Shown here: piece by piece, positions 54,451-63,567 of the stretch
Layout: each line of letters starts with the position of its first letter
Numbering within the stretch: position 1 is the first letter of the stretch
Assembly (NCBI RefSeq): GCF_022835695.1
Contig: NZ_BQUV01000006.1
Coordinates: 62,001-126,000, forward strand
DNA from: Bradyrhizobium sp. Ce-3
GTDB taxonomy: Bacteria > Pseudomonadota > Alphaproteobacteria > Rhizobiales > Xanthobacteraceae
DNA: 64,000 nucleotides
Direction: 5' to 3'
Position numbers and translations under genes: made by a program
Notes under the pieces: generated by a model
What the model was told of the DNA's origin: nothing
Seen by the model: only the letters and a program-made list of their open reading frames with translations
The model's database searches: none

Positions 54451-56547
54451 GTGAGTGAAGTCGTCAAGCTCGAACGTCATGACAACATTGCCGTCGTCAC
54501 GGTTAACAGTCCGCCGGTGAATGCGCTGAGCGCGGCCGTGCGCGCCGGCATCTTCGATTGCATCAAGAGTGCGATCGATGACGCGCAGGTTCAGGGCATC
54601 GTGCTGACCTGCGCCGGCCGCACCTTCATCGCCGGCGCCGACATCACCGAATTCGGCAAGCCACCGAAGCCGCCCGGGCTCGCCGACGTGCTGAGCCTGA
54701 TGGAGAGCTCGCCGAAGCCGATCGTTGCCGCGATCCACGGCACCGCGCTCGGCGGCGGTCTCGAGGTCGCGCTGGCCTGCCACTACCGTGTCGCCACCAA
54801 GGACGCCAAGCTCGGTCTGCCCGAGGTGAAGCTCGGCCTGCTGCCGGGCGCCGGCGGCACCCAGCGCCTGCCGCGCGCGGTCGGTCCCGAGCTCGCCGTC
54901 AAGATGATCGTCGGCGGCGATCCGATCGGTGCGGACGCGGCGCTCAAGGCCGGCCTGATCGAGGAGATCGTCGAAGGTCCGGCGTCGGGCGGTGAGGCAT
55001 TTGCGCGCAAGGTGGTCGCCGAGAAGCGTCCGCTGCGCAAGCTGCGCGATGATGACTCGAAGCTCGCCGCCGCCAAGGCCGACCGTTCGATCTTCACCAA
55101 TGCGGTCGCCGCGCTGACCAAGAAGTCGCGCGGCCTCGAGGCGCCGTTCGCCGCCGCCGACGCGGTCGGCGCCGCGATCGACCTGCCGTTCGAGGAGGGC
55201 CTGAAGAAGGAGCGCGAGGGCTTCCTCAAGCTGATGAACGGCGACCAGTCCAAGGCACAGCGCTACGCCTTCTTCGCCGAGCGCGAGGCCGCCAAGATCT
55301 CGGGCGTGCCCGACGGCACCAAGTCGCGCAACGTCGCGCGCGTCGCCATCCTCGGCGCCGGCACCATGGGCGGAGGCATCGCGATGTCGTTCGTCAATGC
55401 CGGCATCCCGGTCACCCTGATCGAGACCGGCGAGGAGCAGCTCAAGCGCGGCATGGGCATCATGCAGAAGAACTACGAGGCGACCGCCGCGCGCGGTGGC
55501 ATCCCGGCGGATGCGCCCGCCAAGCGGATGGCGCTGATCAACGGCGTCGTCGGCATCGAGAACGTCGGCGATGCCGATCTGGTGATCGAGGCGGTGTTCG
55601 AGACCATGGCGGTCAAGAAGGAAGTGTTCGGCAAGCTCGACCAATACGCCAAGCCGGGCGCGGTGCTGGCCTCCAACACCTCCTACCTCAACATCGACGA
55701 GATCGCGCAGTCGACCAAGCGTCCGCAGGACGTGCTCGGCATGCACTTCTTCTCGCCGGCCAACGTGATGAAGCTGTGCGAGATCGTGCGCGCCGACAAG
55801 ACCGCGCCGGACGCGCTGGTGACTGCGGTTTCGATCGCCCGCAAGATCGCCAAAGTGCCGGCCGTGGTCGGCGTCTGCGACGGCTTCGTCGGCAACCGCA
55901 TGCTGGCGCAGCGCGGCAAGCAGTCCGAGAAGCTGTTGTTCGAAGGCGCGCTGCCGCAGCAGGTCGACGCTGTGGTCACCAAGTTCGGCATGCCGATGGG
56001 CCCGTTCGCGATGGGCGATCTCGCCGGTCTCGATATCGGCTGGCGCTCGCGCAAGGACCGCGGCATCAAGTCGGAGATCGCGGACGCGCTCTGCGAAGCC
56101 GGCCGCTTCGGCCAGAAGACCGGCAAGGGCTACTACAAGTACGAGCCGGGCTCGCGCTCGGCGCTGCCCGATCCGGAGGTCGAGAAGCTGATCGACGAGA
56201 CGCTGGCGCGCCTCGGCCGCAAGAAGCGCGTCGTCAGCGACGACGAGATCCTCGAGCGCATGATGTACCCGATGATCAACGAGGGTGCGAAGATCCTCGC
56301 CGAAGGCATCGCGGCGCGGCCGTCCGACATCGACGTGGTCTGGCTCTATGGCTATGGCTGGCCGATCTATCGCGGCGGCCCGATGTTCTGGGCCGACACC
56401 GTCGGCCTCAAGCACATCGCCGATCGCCTGGCCTTCTACGCCAAGGAGACCAACGATCCCTCGCTCGAACCGGCGCCGCTGCTCAGGAAGCTCGCCGACG
56501 AAGGCAAGACCTTCGCCTCGCTCGCCGCGGCGTCGAAGGCGGCGTGA
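54451..56547 (+). CDS. pimF: Fused enoyl-CoA hydratase / 3-hydroxyacyl-CoA dehydrogenase (PimF-like)
   Basis: 698 residues from a GTG preceded by AGGGAGAG. Residues 1-~190: crotonase ('AGRTFIAGADITEFGK', 'IHGTALGGGLEVALACHYRV', 'LGLPEVKLGLLPGAGGTQRLPR'). Residues ~295-698: NAD dehydrogenase ('VAILGAGTMGGGIAMSFVNAG', 'ASNTSYLNIDEIAQSTKRPQ', 'GMHFFSPANVMKLCEIVR', 'GVCDGFVGNRML'). It hydrates and oxidises acyl-CoA in beta-oxidation. Gene order matches the R. palustris pim operon for dicarboxylate degradation; the symbol follows that order. Confidence 0.9.
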   Translation: MSEVVKLERHDNIAVVTVNSPPVNALSAAVRAGIFDCIKSAIDDAQVQGIVLTCAGRTFIAGADITEFGKPPKPPGLADVLSLMESSPKPIVAAIHGTALGGGLEVALACHYRVATKDAKLGLPEVKLGLLPGAGGTQRLPRAVGPELAVKMIVGGDPIGADAALKAGLIEEIVEGPASGGEAFARKVVAEKRPLRKLRDDDSKLAAAKADRSIFTNAVAALTKKSRGLEAPFAAADAVGAAIDLPFEEGLKKEREGFLKLMNGDQSKAQRYAFFAEREAAKISGVPDGTKSRNVARVAILGAGTMGGGIAMSFVNAGIPVTLIETGEEQLKRGMGIMQKNYEATAARGGIPADAPAKRMALINGVVGIENVGDADLVIEAVFETMAVKKEVFGKLDQYAKPGAVLASNTSYLNIDEIAQSTKRPQDVLGMHFFSPANVMKLCEIVRADKTAPDALVTAVSIARKIAKVPAVVGVCDGFVGNRMLAQRGKQSEKLLFEGALPQQVDAVVTKFGMPMGPFAMGDLAGLDIGWRSRKDRGIKSEIADALCEAGRFGQKTGKGYYKYEPGSRSALPDPEVEKLIDETLARLGRKKRVVSDDEILERMMYPMINEGAKILAEGIAARPSDIDVVWLYGYGWPIYRGGPMFWADTVGLKHIADRLAFYAKETNDPSLEPAPLLRKLADEGKTFASLAAASKAA

Positions 56548-56566
56548 TCGGCCGTTGGCCTAACTG

Positions 56567-56676
56567 TGTCGTTCCGGGGCATCGCGCAAGCGATGAGCCC
56601 GGAACCCATTGCGCCTCGGCGCATGCGGTTTGATCGATTCCGGGTCTGGCCCTTCGGGCCATCCCGGAATGACGAC
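56567..56676. repeat. 'GTCGTTCCGGGGC' element between pimF and pimA
   Basis: Outer arms TCGTTCCGGGG/CCCGGAATGACGA, inner hairpin GGCCCTTCGGGCC. One of four repeat elements in the pim spacers. Confidence 0.65.
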
Positions 56677-56702
56677 TTCATAGAGTCCCTGCGAAGGCAT
56701 CC

Positions 56703-58385
56703 ATGACCTATCCCGGCGAACAATATTATCCCAAGGGCGTGCAGTGGAGCGACGAGATCACGCGCGGCACGCTGCCGGACCTGCTGTCGAATGCCGCCGC
56801 CGAGTTCGGCGCGCGCCCGGTGCTCGAATTCCGCGACCGGCAGATCAGCTACAGCGAGCTCGAGGCCCTGGTCGAGACCGCGGCTGCCGCCTTCCTGCGG
56901 GCAGGCTACGGCAAGGGCGCCTCGGTTGCGCTGTTCCTCGGCAATTCGCCTGATCATCCGATCAACTTCTTCGGTGCGCTGAAGGCCGGCGCCCGCGTCG
57001 TGCATCTGTCGCCGCTCGATGGCGAGATCGCGCTGTCGCACAAGCTCTCGGACTCCGGCGCGCGCGTGCTGGTGACAAGCAATCTCTCGGCGCTGTTGCC
57101 GACCGCGCTGAAATTCCTCGCCAAGGGTCTGCTCGACCGCCTGATCGTTTGCGAGGATGACAATTGGGGCAAGGTCGGCACGCCGCAAACCGCGTTGCCG
57201 GATAACCCCGCGATCATCACGCATCGCCAGTTCATCGATGGCGCAACCAAGCCATCGCAATGGCCTGCGGTCGATGTCGAGGACGTCGCGCTGCTGCAAT
57301 ATACCGGCGGCACCACGGGCCTGCCCAAGGGCGCCATGCTCAGCCACGGCAATCTCACCGCGGCGGTGTCGATCTACGACGTCTGGGGCAAGCCGGGCCG
57401 GCTCGAGCGCAATGCGATCGAGCGCGTGATCTGCGTGCTGCCGCTGTTTCACATCTACGCGCTGACGGTCGTGCTGCTGTCGGTGATCCGGCGCGGGCAT
57501 CTGATCTCGCTGCACCAGCGCTTCGACGTCGAGGCTGTGATGCGCGACATCGAGGTCAAGCGCGCGACGGTGTTTCCCGGCGTGCCGACGATGTGGATCG
57601 CGATCGCCTCGCTGCCCGATCTCGACAAGCGCGATCTGTCCTCGCTGGTGGTCGCCGGCTCCGGCGGCGCGCCGCTGCCGGTCGAGGTCGCCAAGGTCTT
57701 CGAACGCCGCGTCGGCATGAAGCTGAAGAGCGGCTGGGGCATGACCGAGACCTGCTCGCCCGGCACCGGCCATCCCAAGGAAGGACCGGAGAAGCCGGGC
57801 TCGATCGGGCTGATGCTGCCCGGCATCGAGATGGACGTGGTGTCGCTGGAGGATTCCACCAAGGTGATGCCGGTCGGCGAGGTCGGCGAAATCCGCATCC
57901 GCGGCCCGAACGTCACCAAGGGCTACTGGAACAGGCCGGCGGAAACCGCGGAGGCCTTCGTCGGCGACCGCTTCCTGACCGGCGACATCGGCTACATGGA
58001 CGCCGACGGCTATTTCTATCTGGTCGACCGCAAGAAGGACATGATCATCTCCGGCGGCTTCAACGTCTATCCGCAGATGATCGAGCAGGCGATCTACACC
58101 CATCCTGCCGTGCAGGAAGTGATCGTGATCGGCATTCCCGACGACTACCGCGGCGAGGCGGCCAAGGCCTTCATCAAGCTGCGCGACGGCGAGAAGGAGT
58201 TCTCGATCGACGAGCTGCGCGCATTCCTCACCGGCAAGGTCGGCAAGCATGAATTGCCGGCGGCGGTCGAGTTCGTCGCCGAGCTGCCGCGCACCCCGGT
58301 CGGCAAGCTGTCGCGTCACGAATTGCGCCAGCAGCAGCCGAAGACATCCAAACCACAACAGACCGCATCAGGATCGCGCTCATGA
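56703..58385 (+). CDS. pimA: Medium/long-chain acid-CoA ligase (PimA-like)
   Basis: 560 residues, AMP-forming ligase. 'LLQYTGGTTGLPKGAMLSHGNL' (ATP loop), 'KLKSGWGMTETCSPGTGHP', 'VRGPNVTKGYW'-type 'IRIRGPNVTKGYWNRP', 'FLTGDIGYMDADGYFYLVDR' and the catalytic Lys near 'TPVGKLSRHEL'. It activates fatty or dicarboxylic acids such as pimelate to CoA thioesters. Second gene of the pim-like operon. Confidence 0.9.
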   Translation: MTYPGEQYYPKGVQWSDEITRGTLPDLLSNAAAEFGARPVLEFRDRQISYSELEALVETAAAAFLRAGYGKGASVALFLGNSPDHPINFFGALKAGARVVHLSPLDGEIALSHKLSDSGARVLVTSNLSALLPTALKFLAKGLLDRLIVCEDDNWGKVGTPQTALPDNPAIITHRQFIDGATKPSQWPAVDVEDVALLQYTGGTTGLPKGAMLSHGNLTAAVSIYDVWGKPGRLERNAIERVICVLPLFHIYALTVVLLSVIRRGHLISLHQRFDVEAVMRDIEVKRATVFPGVPTMWIAIASLPDLDKRDLSSLVVAGSGGAPLPVEVAKVFERRVGMKLKSGWGMTETCSPGTGHPKEGPEKPGSIGLMLPGIEMDVVSLEDSTKVMPVGEVGEIRIRGPNVTKGYWNRPAETAEAFVGDRFLTGDIGYMDADGYFYLVDRKKDMIISGGFNVYPQMIEQAIYTHPAVQEVIVIGIPDDYRGEAAKAFIKLRDGEKEFSIDELRAFLTGKVGKHELPAAVEFVAELPRTPVGKLSRHELRQQQPKTSKPQQTASGSRS

Positions 58386-58408
58386 TGGACGACATGGTGC
58401 AATGAATC

Positions 58409-58530
58409 CGTCGTCCCGGCGAAAGCCGGGACCCATACGCCGCGGCCTACGTAATAGGCGCAAGCGGCAGCCGGCGTTGCCAAACACGTAGGCCGGTGGT
58501 TATGGGTCCCGGCCTGCGCCGGGACGACAG
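58409..58530. repeat. 'CGTCGTCCCGGCGAAAGCCGGGA' element between pimA and pimC
   Basis: Terminal hairpins CCCGGCGAAAGCCGGG and CCCGGCCTGCGCCGGG face each other with GGACCCATA/TATGGGTCC inside; sister of the element at 18468. Confidence 0.75.
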
Positions 58531-58571
58531 CAGAGAGTGATAAGGAAGTTGAATTTCAAAAGGAGGATCCG

Positions 58572-59762
58572 ATGGATCTCGCTTTCACCAAGGAAGAGAT
58601 AGCGTTTCGCGAGGAGGTACGGGAGTTCTTCAAGAACAACGTGCCGCCGGACACAAGGCGCAAGCTGCAGGAAGGCCGCCATCTGTCGAAGGACGAGATG
58701 GTCACGTGGTGGCGTATCCTCAACAAGAAGGGCTGGGGCGTCACCCACTGGCCGAAGGAATATGGCGGCACCGGCTGGACCACCGTGCAGCACTACATCT
58801 TCAACGAAGAATTGCAGTCCTATCCCGCGCCGCAGCCGCTCGCCTTCGGCGTCAGCATGGTCGGCCCTGTCATCTACACCTTCGGCAATGAGAAGCAGAA
58901 GAAGGAATATCTGCCGCGCATCGCCAGCGTCGACGACTGGTGGTGCCAGGGCTTCTCGGAGCCGGGCTCGGGTTCGGACCTCGCCTCGCTGAAGACCAAG
59001 GCCGAGCGCCGTGGCGACAAGTGGATCATCAATGGCCAGAAGACCTGGACCACGCTGGCCCAGCACGCCGACATGATCTTCTGCCTCTGCCGCACCGACA
59101 ACAACGCGAAGAAGCAGATGGGCATCTCCTTCATCGTGTTCAGCATGAAGTCGAAGGGCGTCACCGTGCGCCCGATCCAGACCATCGACGGCGGCCATGA
59201 GGTCAACGAAGTGTTCTTCGACGACGTCGAGGTTCCTGTCGAGAACCTGATCGGCGAGGAGAACAAGGGCTGGGACTACGCCAAGTTCCTGCTCGGCAAT
59301 GAGCGCACCGGCATCGCCCGGGTCGGCGTGTCGAAGGAGCGGCTGCGCCGCATCCGCGCGCTGGCATCCAAGGTCGAGTCCGGCGGCCGTCCGGTGATCG
59401 AGGATCCCGCGTTCCGCGAAAAGCTCACGGCCTGCGAGATCGAGCTGAAGGCGCTCGAGCTGACCCAGCTCCGCGTCGTCGCCGACGAGGGCAAGCACGG
59501 CAAGGGCAAGCCCAACCCGGCGTCCTCGGTGCTCAAGATCAAGGGCTCGGAAATCCAGCAGACCACCACCGAGCTCTTGATGGAGATCATCGGCCCGTTC
59601 GCCGCGCCCTACGACGAGCACGGCGATGCCGGCTCCAACGAGAGCATGGATTGGACCGCGCAGATCGCGCCGAGCTACTTCAACAACCGCAAGGTCTCGA
59701 TCTACGGCGGCTCCAACGAGATCCAGCGCAACATCATCAGCAAGGCGGTGCTGGGGCTGTAG
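58572..59762 (+). CDS. pimC: Acyl-CoA dehydrogenase (PimC-like)
   Basis: 396 residues, AGGAGG before the ATG. FAD acyl-CoA dehydrogenase motifs: 'WWCQGFSEPGSGSDLASLKTKAERRGDKWIINGQKTWTT' in sequence, 'GEENKGWDYAKFLLGNERTG' and the C-terminal 'SIYGGSNEIQRNIISKAVLGL'. Partner of the next gene; together they make the first 2,3-dehydrogenation of the acyl-CoA. Confidence 0.9.
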   Translation: MDLAFTKEEIAFREEVREFFKNNVPPDTRRKLQEGRHLSKDEMVTWWRILNKKGWGVTHWPKEYGGTGWTTVQHYIFNEELQSYPAPQPLAFGVSMVGPVIYTFGNEKQKKEYLPRIASVDDWWCQGFSEPGSGSDLASLKTKAERRGDKWIINGQKTWTTLAQHADMIFCLCRTDNNAKKQMGISFIVFSMKSKGVTVRPIQTIDGGHEVNEVFFDDVEVPVENLIGEENKGWDYAKFLLGNERTGIARVGVSKERLRRIRALASKVESGGRPVIEDPAFREKLTACEIELKALELTQLRVVADEGKHGKGKPNPASSVLKIKGSEIQQTTTELLMEIIGPFAAPYDEHGDAGSNESMDWTAQIAPSYFNNRKVSIYGGSNEIQRNIISKAVLGL

Positions 59763-59776
59763 GCCACAAGTTCGGT

Positions 59777-59897
59777 GTCGTCCCCCGCCTTGCGCGCAAT
59801 TGCGCACAGGGGCGGGGGGACCCAGTACGGCCGAGGCGATCGTGATTCCCAATGTGGGCCGCGGCGTACTGGATCCCCGCATTCGCGGGGATGACGA
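59777..59897. repeat. 'GTCGTCCCCCGC' element between pimC and pimD
   Basis: GTCGTCCCCCGC and GCGGGGATGAC ends; inner arms CCCAGTAC/GTACTGGATCC and a hairpin TGCGCGCAATTGCGCA. Confidence 0.65.
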
Positions 59898-59943
59898 GTG
59901 GAGATCAGGGCGGACGCCCGCGTGATTTTGGAGAGATGGTAAA

Positions 59944-61089
59944 ATGGATTTTGATCTGTCCGAGGAGCAGCGGCTTCTCAAGGAAAGCGTCGACGGGTTG
60001 CTGGCGGATGCCTACGACTTCGATGCGCGCAAGAAGTACATGAAGGAGAAGGGCGGCTGGAGCAAAGCGCTCTGGGGCAAGCTCGCCGAGCAGGGCCTGC
60101 TTGGTCTGCCCTTCGCCGAAACTGACGGCGGCTTCGGCGCCGGCGCGGTCGAGACCATGATCGTGATGGAAGCGCTCGGCAAGGCGCTGGTGGTCGAACC
60201 CTATCTGGCCACCGTGGTGGTCGCCGGCGGCTTCCTGCGCCATGGCGGCTCGGCCGAGCAGAAGGCCAATTACATCCCGGGCATCATCGACGGCAGCAGG
60301 ACCTTCGGCTTTGCCCAGCTCGAGAAGAACTCGCGCTACGACCTGTTCGACGTCGTGACCACGGCGAAGAAGAAGGGCGATGGTTGGGTCATCGACGGCG
60401 AGAAGTTCGTCGTGCTCAACGGCGAGAACGCCGACACGCTGATCGTCACCGCGCGCACCAAGGGTGGCCAGCGCGACAAGGCCGGCATCGGCGTGTTCCT
60501 GGTGCCGGCCGATGCCAAGGGCGTCACCCGGAAGGGCTATCCCACCCAGGACGGCCTGCATGCGGCCGACATCACCTTCACCAATGTCGAGGTCGGCGCG
60601 GATGCCGCGATCGGCGATCCCGAGAACGGCCTGCCTTTGATCGAACGCGTCGCGGACGAAGCCCGCATTGCGCTGTGCGCGGAAGCCGTCGGTGCGATGG
60701 ACGAATCGCTGAAGGAGACCGTCGAGTACATCAAGACCCGCAAGCAGTTCGGCGTTGCGATCGGCTCGTTCCAGAGCCTGCAGCACCGTGCCGCCGACAT
60801 GTTCGTGGCGCTGGAGCAGGCCCGCAGCATGTCGATGTTCGCGACCATGGCGTCGGACTTCACCGATGCCAAGGAGCGTTCGTCCGCGGTCGCGGCCGCC
60901 AAGGTGCAGGTCGGCAAGTCCCTGAAGTTCGTCGGCCAGCAGTCGATCCAGCTTCATGGCGGCATCGGCATGACCATGGAGGCCAAGATCGGCCACTACT
61001 TCAAGCGGCTGACCATGATCGAGAACACGCTCGGCGACACCGACTACCATCTGCGTCGCGTCAGCGGGGGCGGCGGGCTGTTGGCGTAG
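59944..61089 (+). CDS. pimD: Acyl-CoA dehydrogenase (PimD-like)
   Basis: 381 residues. 'MDFDLSEEQRLLKESVDGLLAD' start, 'GFAQLEKNSRYDLFDVVTTAKKKGDGWVIDGEKFVVLN' middle in pieces, C-terminal 'SIQLHGGIGMTMEAKIGHYFKRL'. It is the more divergent partner subunit, paired with PimC as in R. palustris. Confidence 0.9.
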   Translation: MDFDLSEEQRLLKESVDGLLADAYDFDARKKYMKEKGGWSKALWGKLAEQGLLGLPFAETDGGFGAGAVETMIVMEALGKALVVEPYLATVVVAGGFLRHGGSAEQKANYIPGIIDGSRTFGFAQLEKNSRYDLFDVVTTAKKKGDGWVIDGEKFVVLNGENADTLIVTARTKGGQRDKAGIGVFLVPADAKGVTRKGYPTQDGLHAADITFTNVEVGADAAIGDPENGLPLIERVADEARIALCAEAVGAMDESLKETVEYIKTRKQFGVAIGSFQSLQHRAADMFVALEQARSMSMFATMASDFTDAKERSSAVAAAKVQVGKSLKFVGQQSIQLHGGIGMTMEAKIGHYFKRLTMIENTLGDTDYHLRRVSGGGGLLA

Positions 61090-61097
61090 TTCCAACC

Positions 61098-61201
61098 GTC
61101 ATTCCGGGGCAGCCCAAAGGGCTGACCCCGGAATCCATTTCACCACCAATGATGCGGCCCAATGGATTCCGGGTTCTCGCTTCGCGAGCCCCGGAATGAC
61201 G
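61098..61201. repeat. 'CGTCATTCCGGGG' element between pimD and the SDR gene
   Basis: Outer arms CGTCATTCCGGGG/CCCCGGAATGACGG, inner arms CGGAATCCATT/AATGGATTCCGG. Same layout as at 15944. Confidence 0.75.
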
Positions 61202-61223
61202 GCCCATCCGGGAGGCAACAACA

Positions 61224-61997
61224 ATGAAAAACACCCCGTTCGATCTCACCGGCCAGGTCGCCGTCGTCACCGGCTCGAGCCGCGGCATCGGCCGCTCCTC
61301 GGCGGAGCTGCTCGCAAAACTCGGCGCCAAGGTCGTGATCTCCTCGCGCAAGGCGGATGCCTGCGAGGTCGTCGCCGACGGCATCAAGCAGGCCGGCGGT
61401 GATGCGCTCGTCATCCCCTGCAACATCGCGCGCCGCGCGGAGGTCGAGGCGCTGGTCTCGGGCACGATCAAGCATTACGGCAAGATCGACATCCTGGTCT
61501 GCAACGCCGCGGTCAATCCGTATTACGGCCCGCTGCTCGACATCACCGACGAAGCCTTCGACAAGATCATGGGCTCCAACGTCAAGAGCAACATCTGGCT
61601 GTCCGCGCTGGCGATCCCGCAGATGGCCGAGCGCGGCAAGGGCTCGGTCGTCATCATCTCCTCGATCGGCGGACTTCGGGGTTCGACGGTGATCGGCGCC
61701 TACGGCATCTCCAAGGCGGCCGACTTCGCGCTGTGCCGCAGCCTCGCCGGTGAATGGGGTCCGAAGGGCGTGCGGGTCAATTGCGTGGCGCCGGGCCTGG
61801 TGAAGACCGATTTCGCCCGCGCGCTGTGGGAGGACCCGGACAATCTGAAGCGCCGCACCGCCTCGACGCCGCTCCGCCGCATCGGCGAGCCCGACGAGAT
61901 CGCGGGCGCAGTGGCCTATCTCGCGTCCGACGCCTCGACCTTCATGACCGGCCAGACCATCGTGGTCGACGGCGGCGTCACGACGGCGGCGACGTAA
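61224..61997 (+). CDS. SDR-family NAD(P)-dependent oxidoreductase
   Basis: 257 residues. 'VVTGSSRGIGRSSAELLAKLG' (TGxxxGIG), 'VCNAAVNPYYGP', catalytic Ser in 'IISSIGGLRG', 'YGISKAADFALCRSLAGEW' and 'YLASDASTFMTGQTIVVDGG'. Classical SDR with an unassigned substrate. Last gene of the pim-like unit; it may handle a 3-hydroxyacyl or alcohol intermediate. Confidence 0.88.
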   Translation: MKNTPFDLTGQVAVVTGSSRGIGRSSAELLAKLGAKVVISSRKADACEVVADGIKQAGGDALVIPCNIARRAEVEALVSGTIKHYGKIDILVCNAAVNPYYGPLLDITDEAFDKIMGSNVKSNIWLSALAIPQMAERGKGSVVIISSIGGLRGSTVIGAYGISKAADFALCRSLAGEWGPKGVRVNCVAPGLVKTDFARALWEDPDNLKRRTASTPLRRIGEPDEIAGAVAYLASDASTFMTGQTIVVDGGVTTAAT

Positions 61998-62063
61998 GCT
62001 CTCACTTGCCAGTATCAATCATGGCCGGGCTTCAGCCCGGCCGTGATGCGTTTCAGCTCTGCC

Positions 62064-63278
62064 TCAAACCTGCTCCAGCGCCCGCTCGAAATCCTCGATC
62101 AGGTCGGCGGGATGCTCGAGCCCGGCGGAGAAGCGGATGAAGCCTTCGCTGATGCCGAGTTCGGCGCGGGCTTCCGGCGCGAGGCGCTGATGCGTCGTGG
62201 TGGCGGGATGCGTGACCAGGCTCTTGGCATCGCCGAGATTGTTGGAGATGCGCGAGATCTTCAGCGCGTTGAGGCAGCGGAACGCGCCGGCCTTGCCGTC
62301 CTTGACCTCGAAGCCGACCAGCGTCGAGCCGGCACCCATCTGCTTCTTCACCGTCGCGGCCTGCGGATGATCCGCGCGGCCCGGATAGACCAGCCGCGTG
62401 ATCTTCGGGTGGTTGGCCAGCGCCTCGGCGATCTTGGCCGCGTTTTCGGTCTGGGCGCGGACGCGGACGCCCAGCGTCTCCAGCCCCTTCAGCAGCACCC
62501 AGGCGTTGAACGGCGACAGCGACGGGCCGGTCTGGCGCATGAAATTATGGATGTGCTCGGCGATGAAGGCTTCCGACGACAGGATGACGCCGCCGAGGCA
62601 GCGGCCCTGGCCGTCGATATGCTTGGTCGCTGAATAGACCACGACGTCGGCGCCGAGCGACAGCGGGCTCTGCCAGATCGGCGTCGCGAACACGTTGTCG
62701 ACGATCAGCCGGGCGCCGCCGCTATGCGCAATCTTGGCGATCGCGCCGATATCGAGCACGTCGAGCGTCGGATTGGTCGGGCTCTCCAGGAAGAAGGTCT
62801 TGGTGTTCGGCCGCAGCGCGCGCTGCCACTGGTCGAGATCGAGCCCGTCGACCAAGGTCGTCTCGATGCCGTAGCGCGGCAACAGGTCTTGCACCACGTA
62901 CAGGCAGGAGCCGAACAACGCTTTTGAGGCCACCACGTGGTCGCCGGCCTTCAGCGGCGCGAGGATCGCGGTCGTCACCGCGGCCATGCCGGTCGCGGTC
63001 GAGCGCGCGGCTTCGGCGCCCTCGAGCTCGATCATGCGGCGCTCGAACATCGCAATGGTCGGGTTGGAATAGCGCGAATAGATGAAGCCGGGATCCTGGC
63101 CCTTGAAGCGCGCCTCGCATTGCTCCGCGCTGTCGTAGACGTAGCCCTGGGTCAGAAACAGCCCTTCCGACGTCTCCCCGAATTGCGAGCGCAGCGTGCC
63201 GCCATGGACCAGGCGGGTTTCGGGACGAAAATGGGCGGTAGAAGAAGACTTGGCTTCAGAAGACTTGGATTCAGACAT
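62064..63278 (-). CDS. metZ: O-succinylhomoserine sulfhydrylase
   Basis: 404 residues from the ATG at 63278 with GGAGGT upstream; the frame continues into the riboswitch region without a start signal. Cys/Met metabolism PLP enzyme: 'GYVYDSAEQCEARF', 'YSRYSNPTIAMFERRM', 'STATGMAAVTTAIL', PLP lysine in 'VVYSATKHIDGQGRCLGG'. It makes homocysteine from O-succinylhomoserine and sulfide. A SAM-II riboswitch and terminator precede it, so SAM shuts it off. Confidence 0.95.
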   Translation of the reverse strand: MSESKSSEAKSSSTAHFRPETRLVHGGTLRSQFGETSEGLFLTQGYVYDSAEQCEARFKGQDPGFIYSRYSNPTIAMFERRMIELEGAEAARSTATGMAAVTTAILAPLKAGDHVVASKALFGSCLYVVQDLLPRYGIETTLVDGLDLDQWQRALRPNTKTFFLESPTNPTLDVLDIGAIAKIAHSGGARLIVDNVFATPIWQSPLSLGADVVVYSATKHIDGQGRCLGGVILSSEAFIAEHIHNFMRQTGPSLSPFNAWVLLKGLETLGVRVRAQTENAAKIAEALANHPKITRLVYPGRADHPQAATVKKQMGAGSTLVGFEVKDGKAGAFRCLNALKISRISNNLGDAKSLVTHPATTTHQRLAPEARAELGISEGFIRFSAGLEHPADLIEDFERALEQV

Positions 63279-63318
63279 GTGACCTCCGAAGTGGCCATTT
63301 CCGCTGGAAAATGACCAC

Positions 63319-63353
63319 AAAAAAACCGGCCTGGAGAAACCTCCACAAGCCGG
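63319..63353 (-). terminator. Intrinsic terminator of the metZ riboswitch leader
   Basis: On the minus strand CCGGCTTGTGGAG and CTCCAGGCCGG pair around GTTT and are followed by seven T. It lies between the SAM-II aptamer and the metZ start, as in an attenuating leader. Confidence 0.8.
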
Positions 63354-63365
63354 GATCACACTGTC

Positions 63366-63426
63366 CCCGGCCTGTTTAGCGACTTATTTAACGTGGCTGC
63401 AAGCCGGCCGGCTCAAATCACCACGG
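63366..63426 (-). ncRNA. SAM-II riboswitch upstream of metZ
   Basis: Minus strand: P1 arms CGTGG and CCACG enclose TGATTTGAGCCGGCC...TTGCAG; then TTAAATAAGTCGCTAAACA and GGCCGG, which can pair with CCGGCC in the loop to give the SAM-II pseudoknot. The order TGATTT, TTGCA, AAATAA, GCTAAA matches the known consensus. SAM binding would close the structure and lower MetZ expression. Confidence 0.88.
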
Positions 63427-63437
63427 GATAAGTGCAG

Positions 63438-63466
63438 CTGATATTCCCTCGCGCCCTTTCCGTCAA
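63438..63466 (-). promoter_or_regulatory. Housekeeping promoter of metZ
   Basis: TTGACG (63461-63466) and TATCAG (63438-63443) on the minus strand, 17 bp apart. Transcription would begin just before the aptamer at 63426. Confidence 0.6.
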
Positions 63467-63567
63467 GACGGTCATCGGATAACCCGTAAAAGCCTATATT
63501 TTGGGGCTTGGTGGCCGTTGAGACTATGATTTTGGGCCATCTCGAGGGATCGCCGAGGGACCGTATC

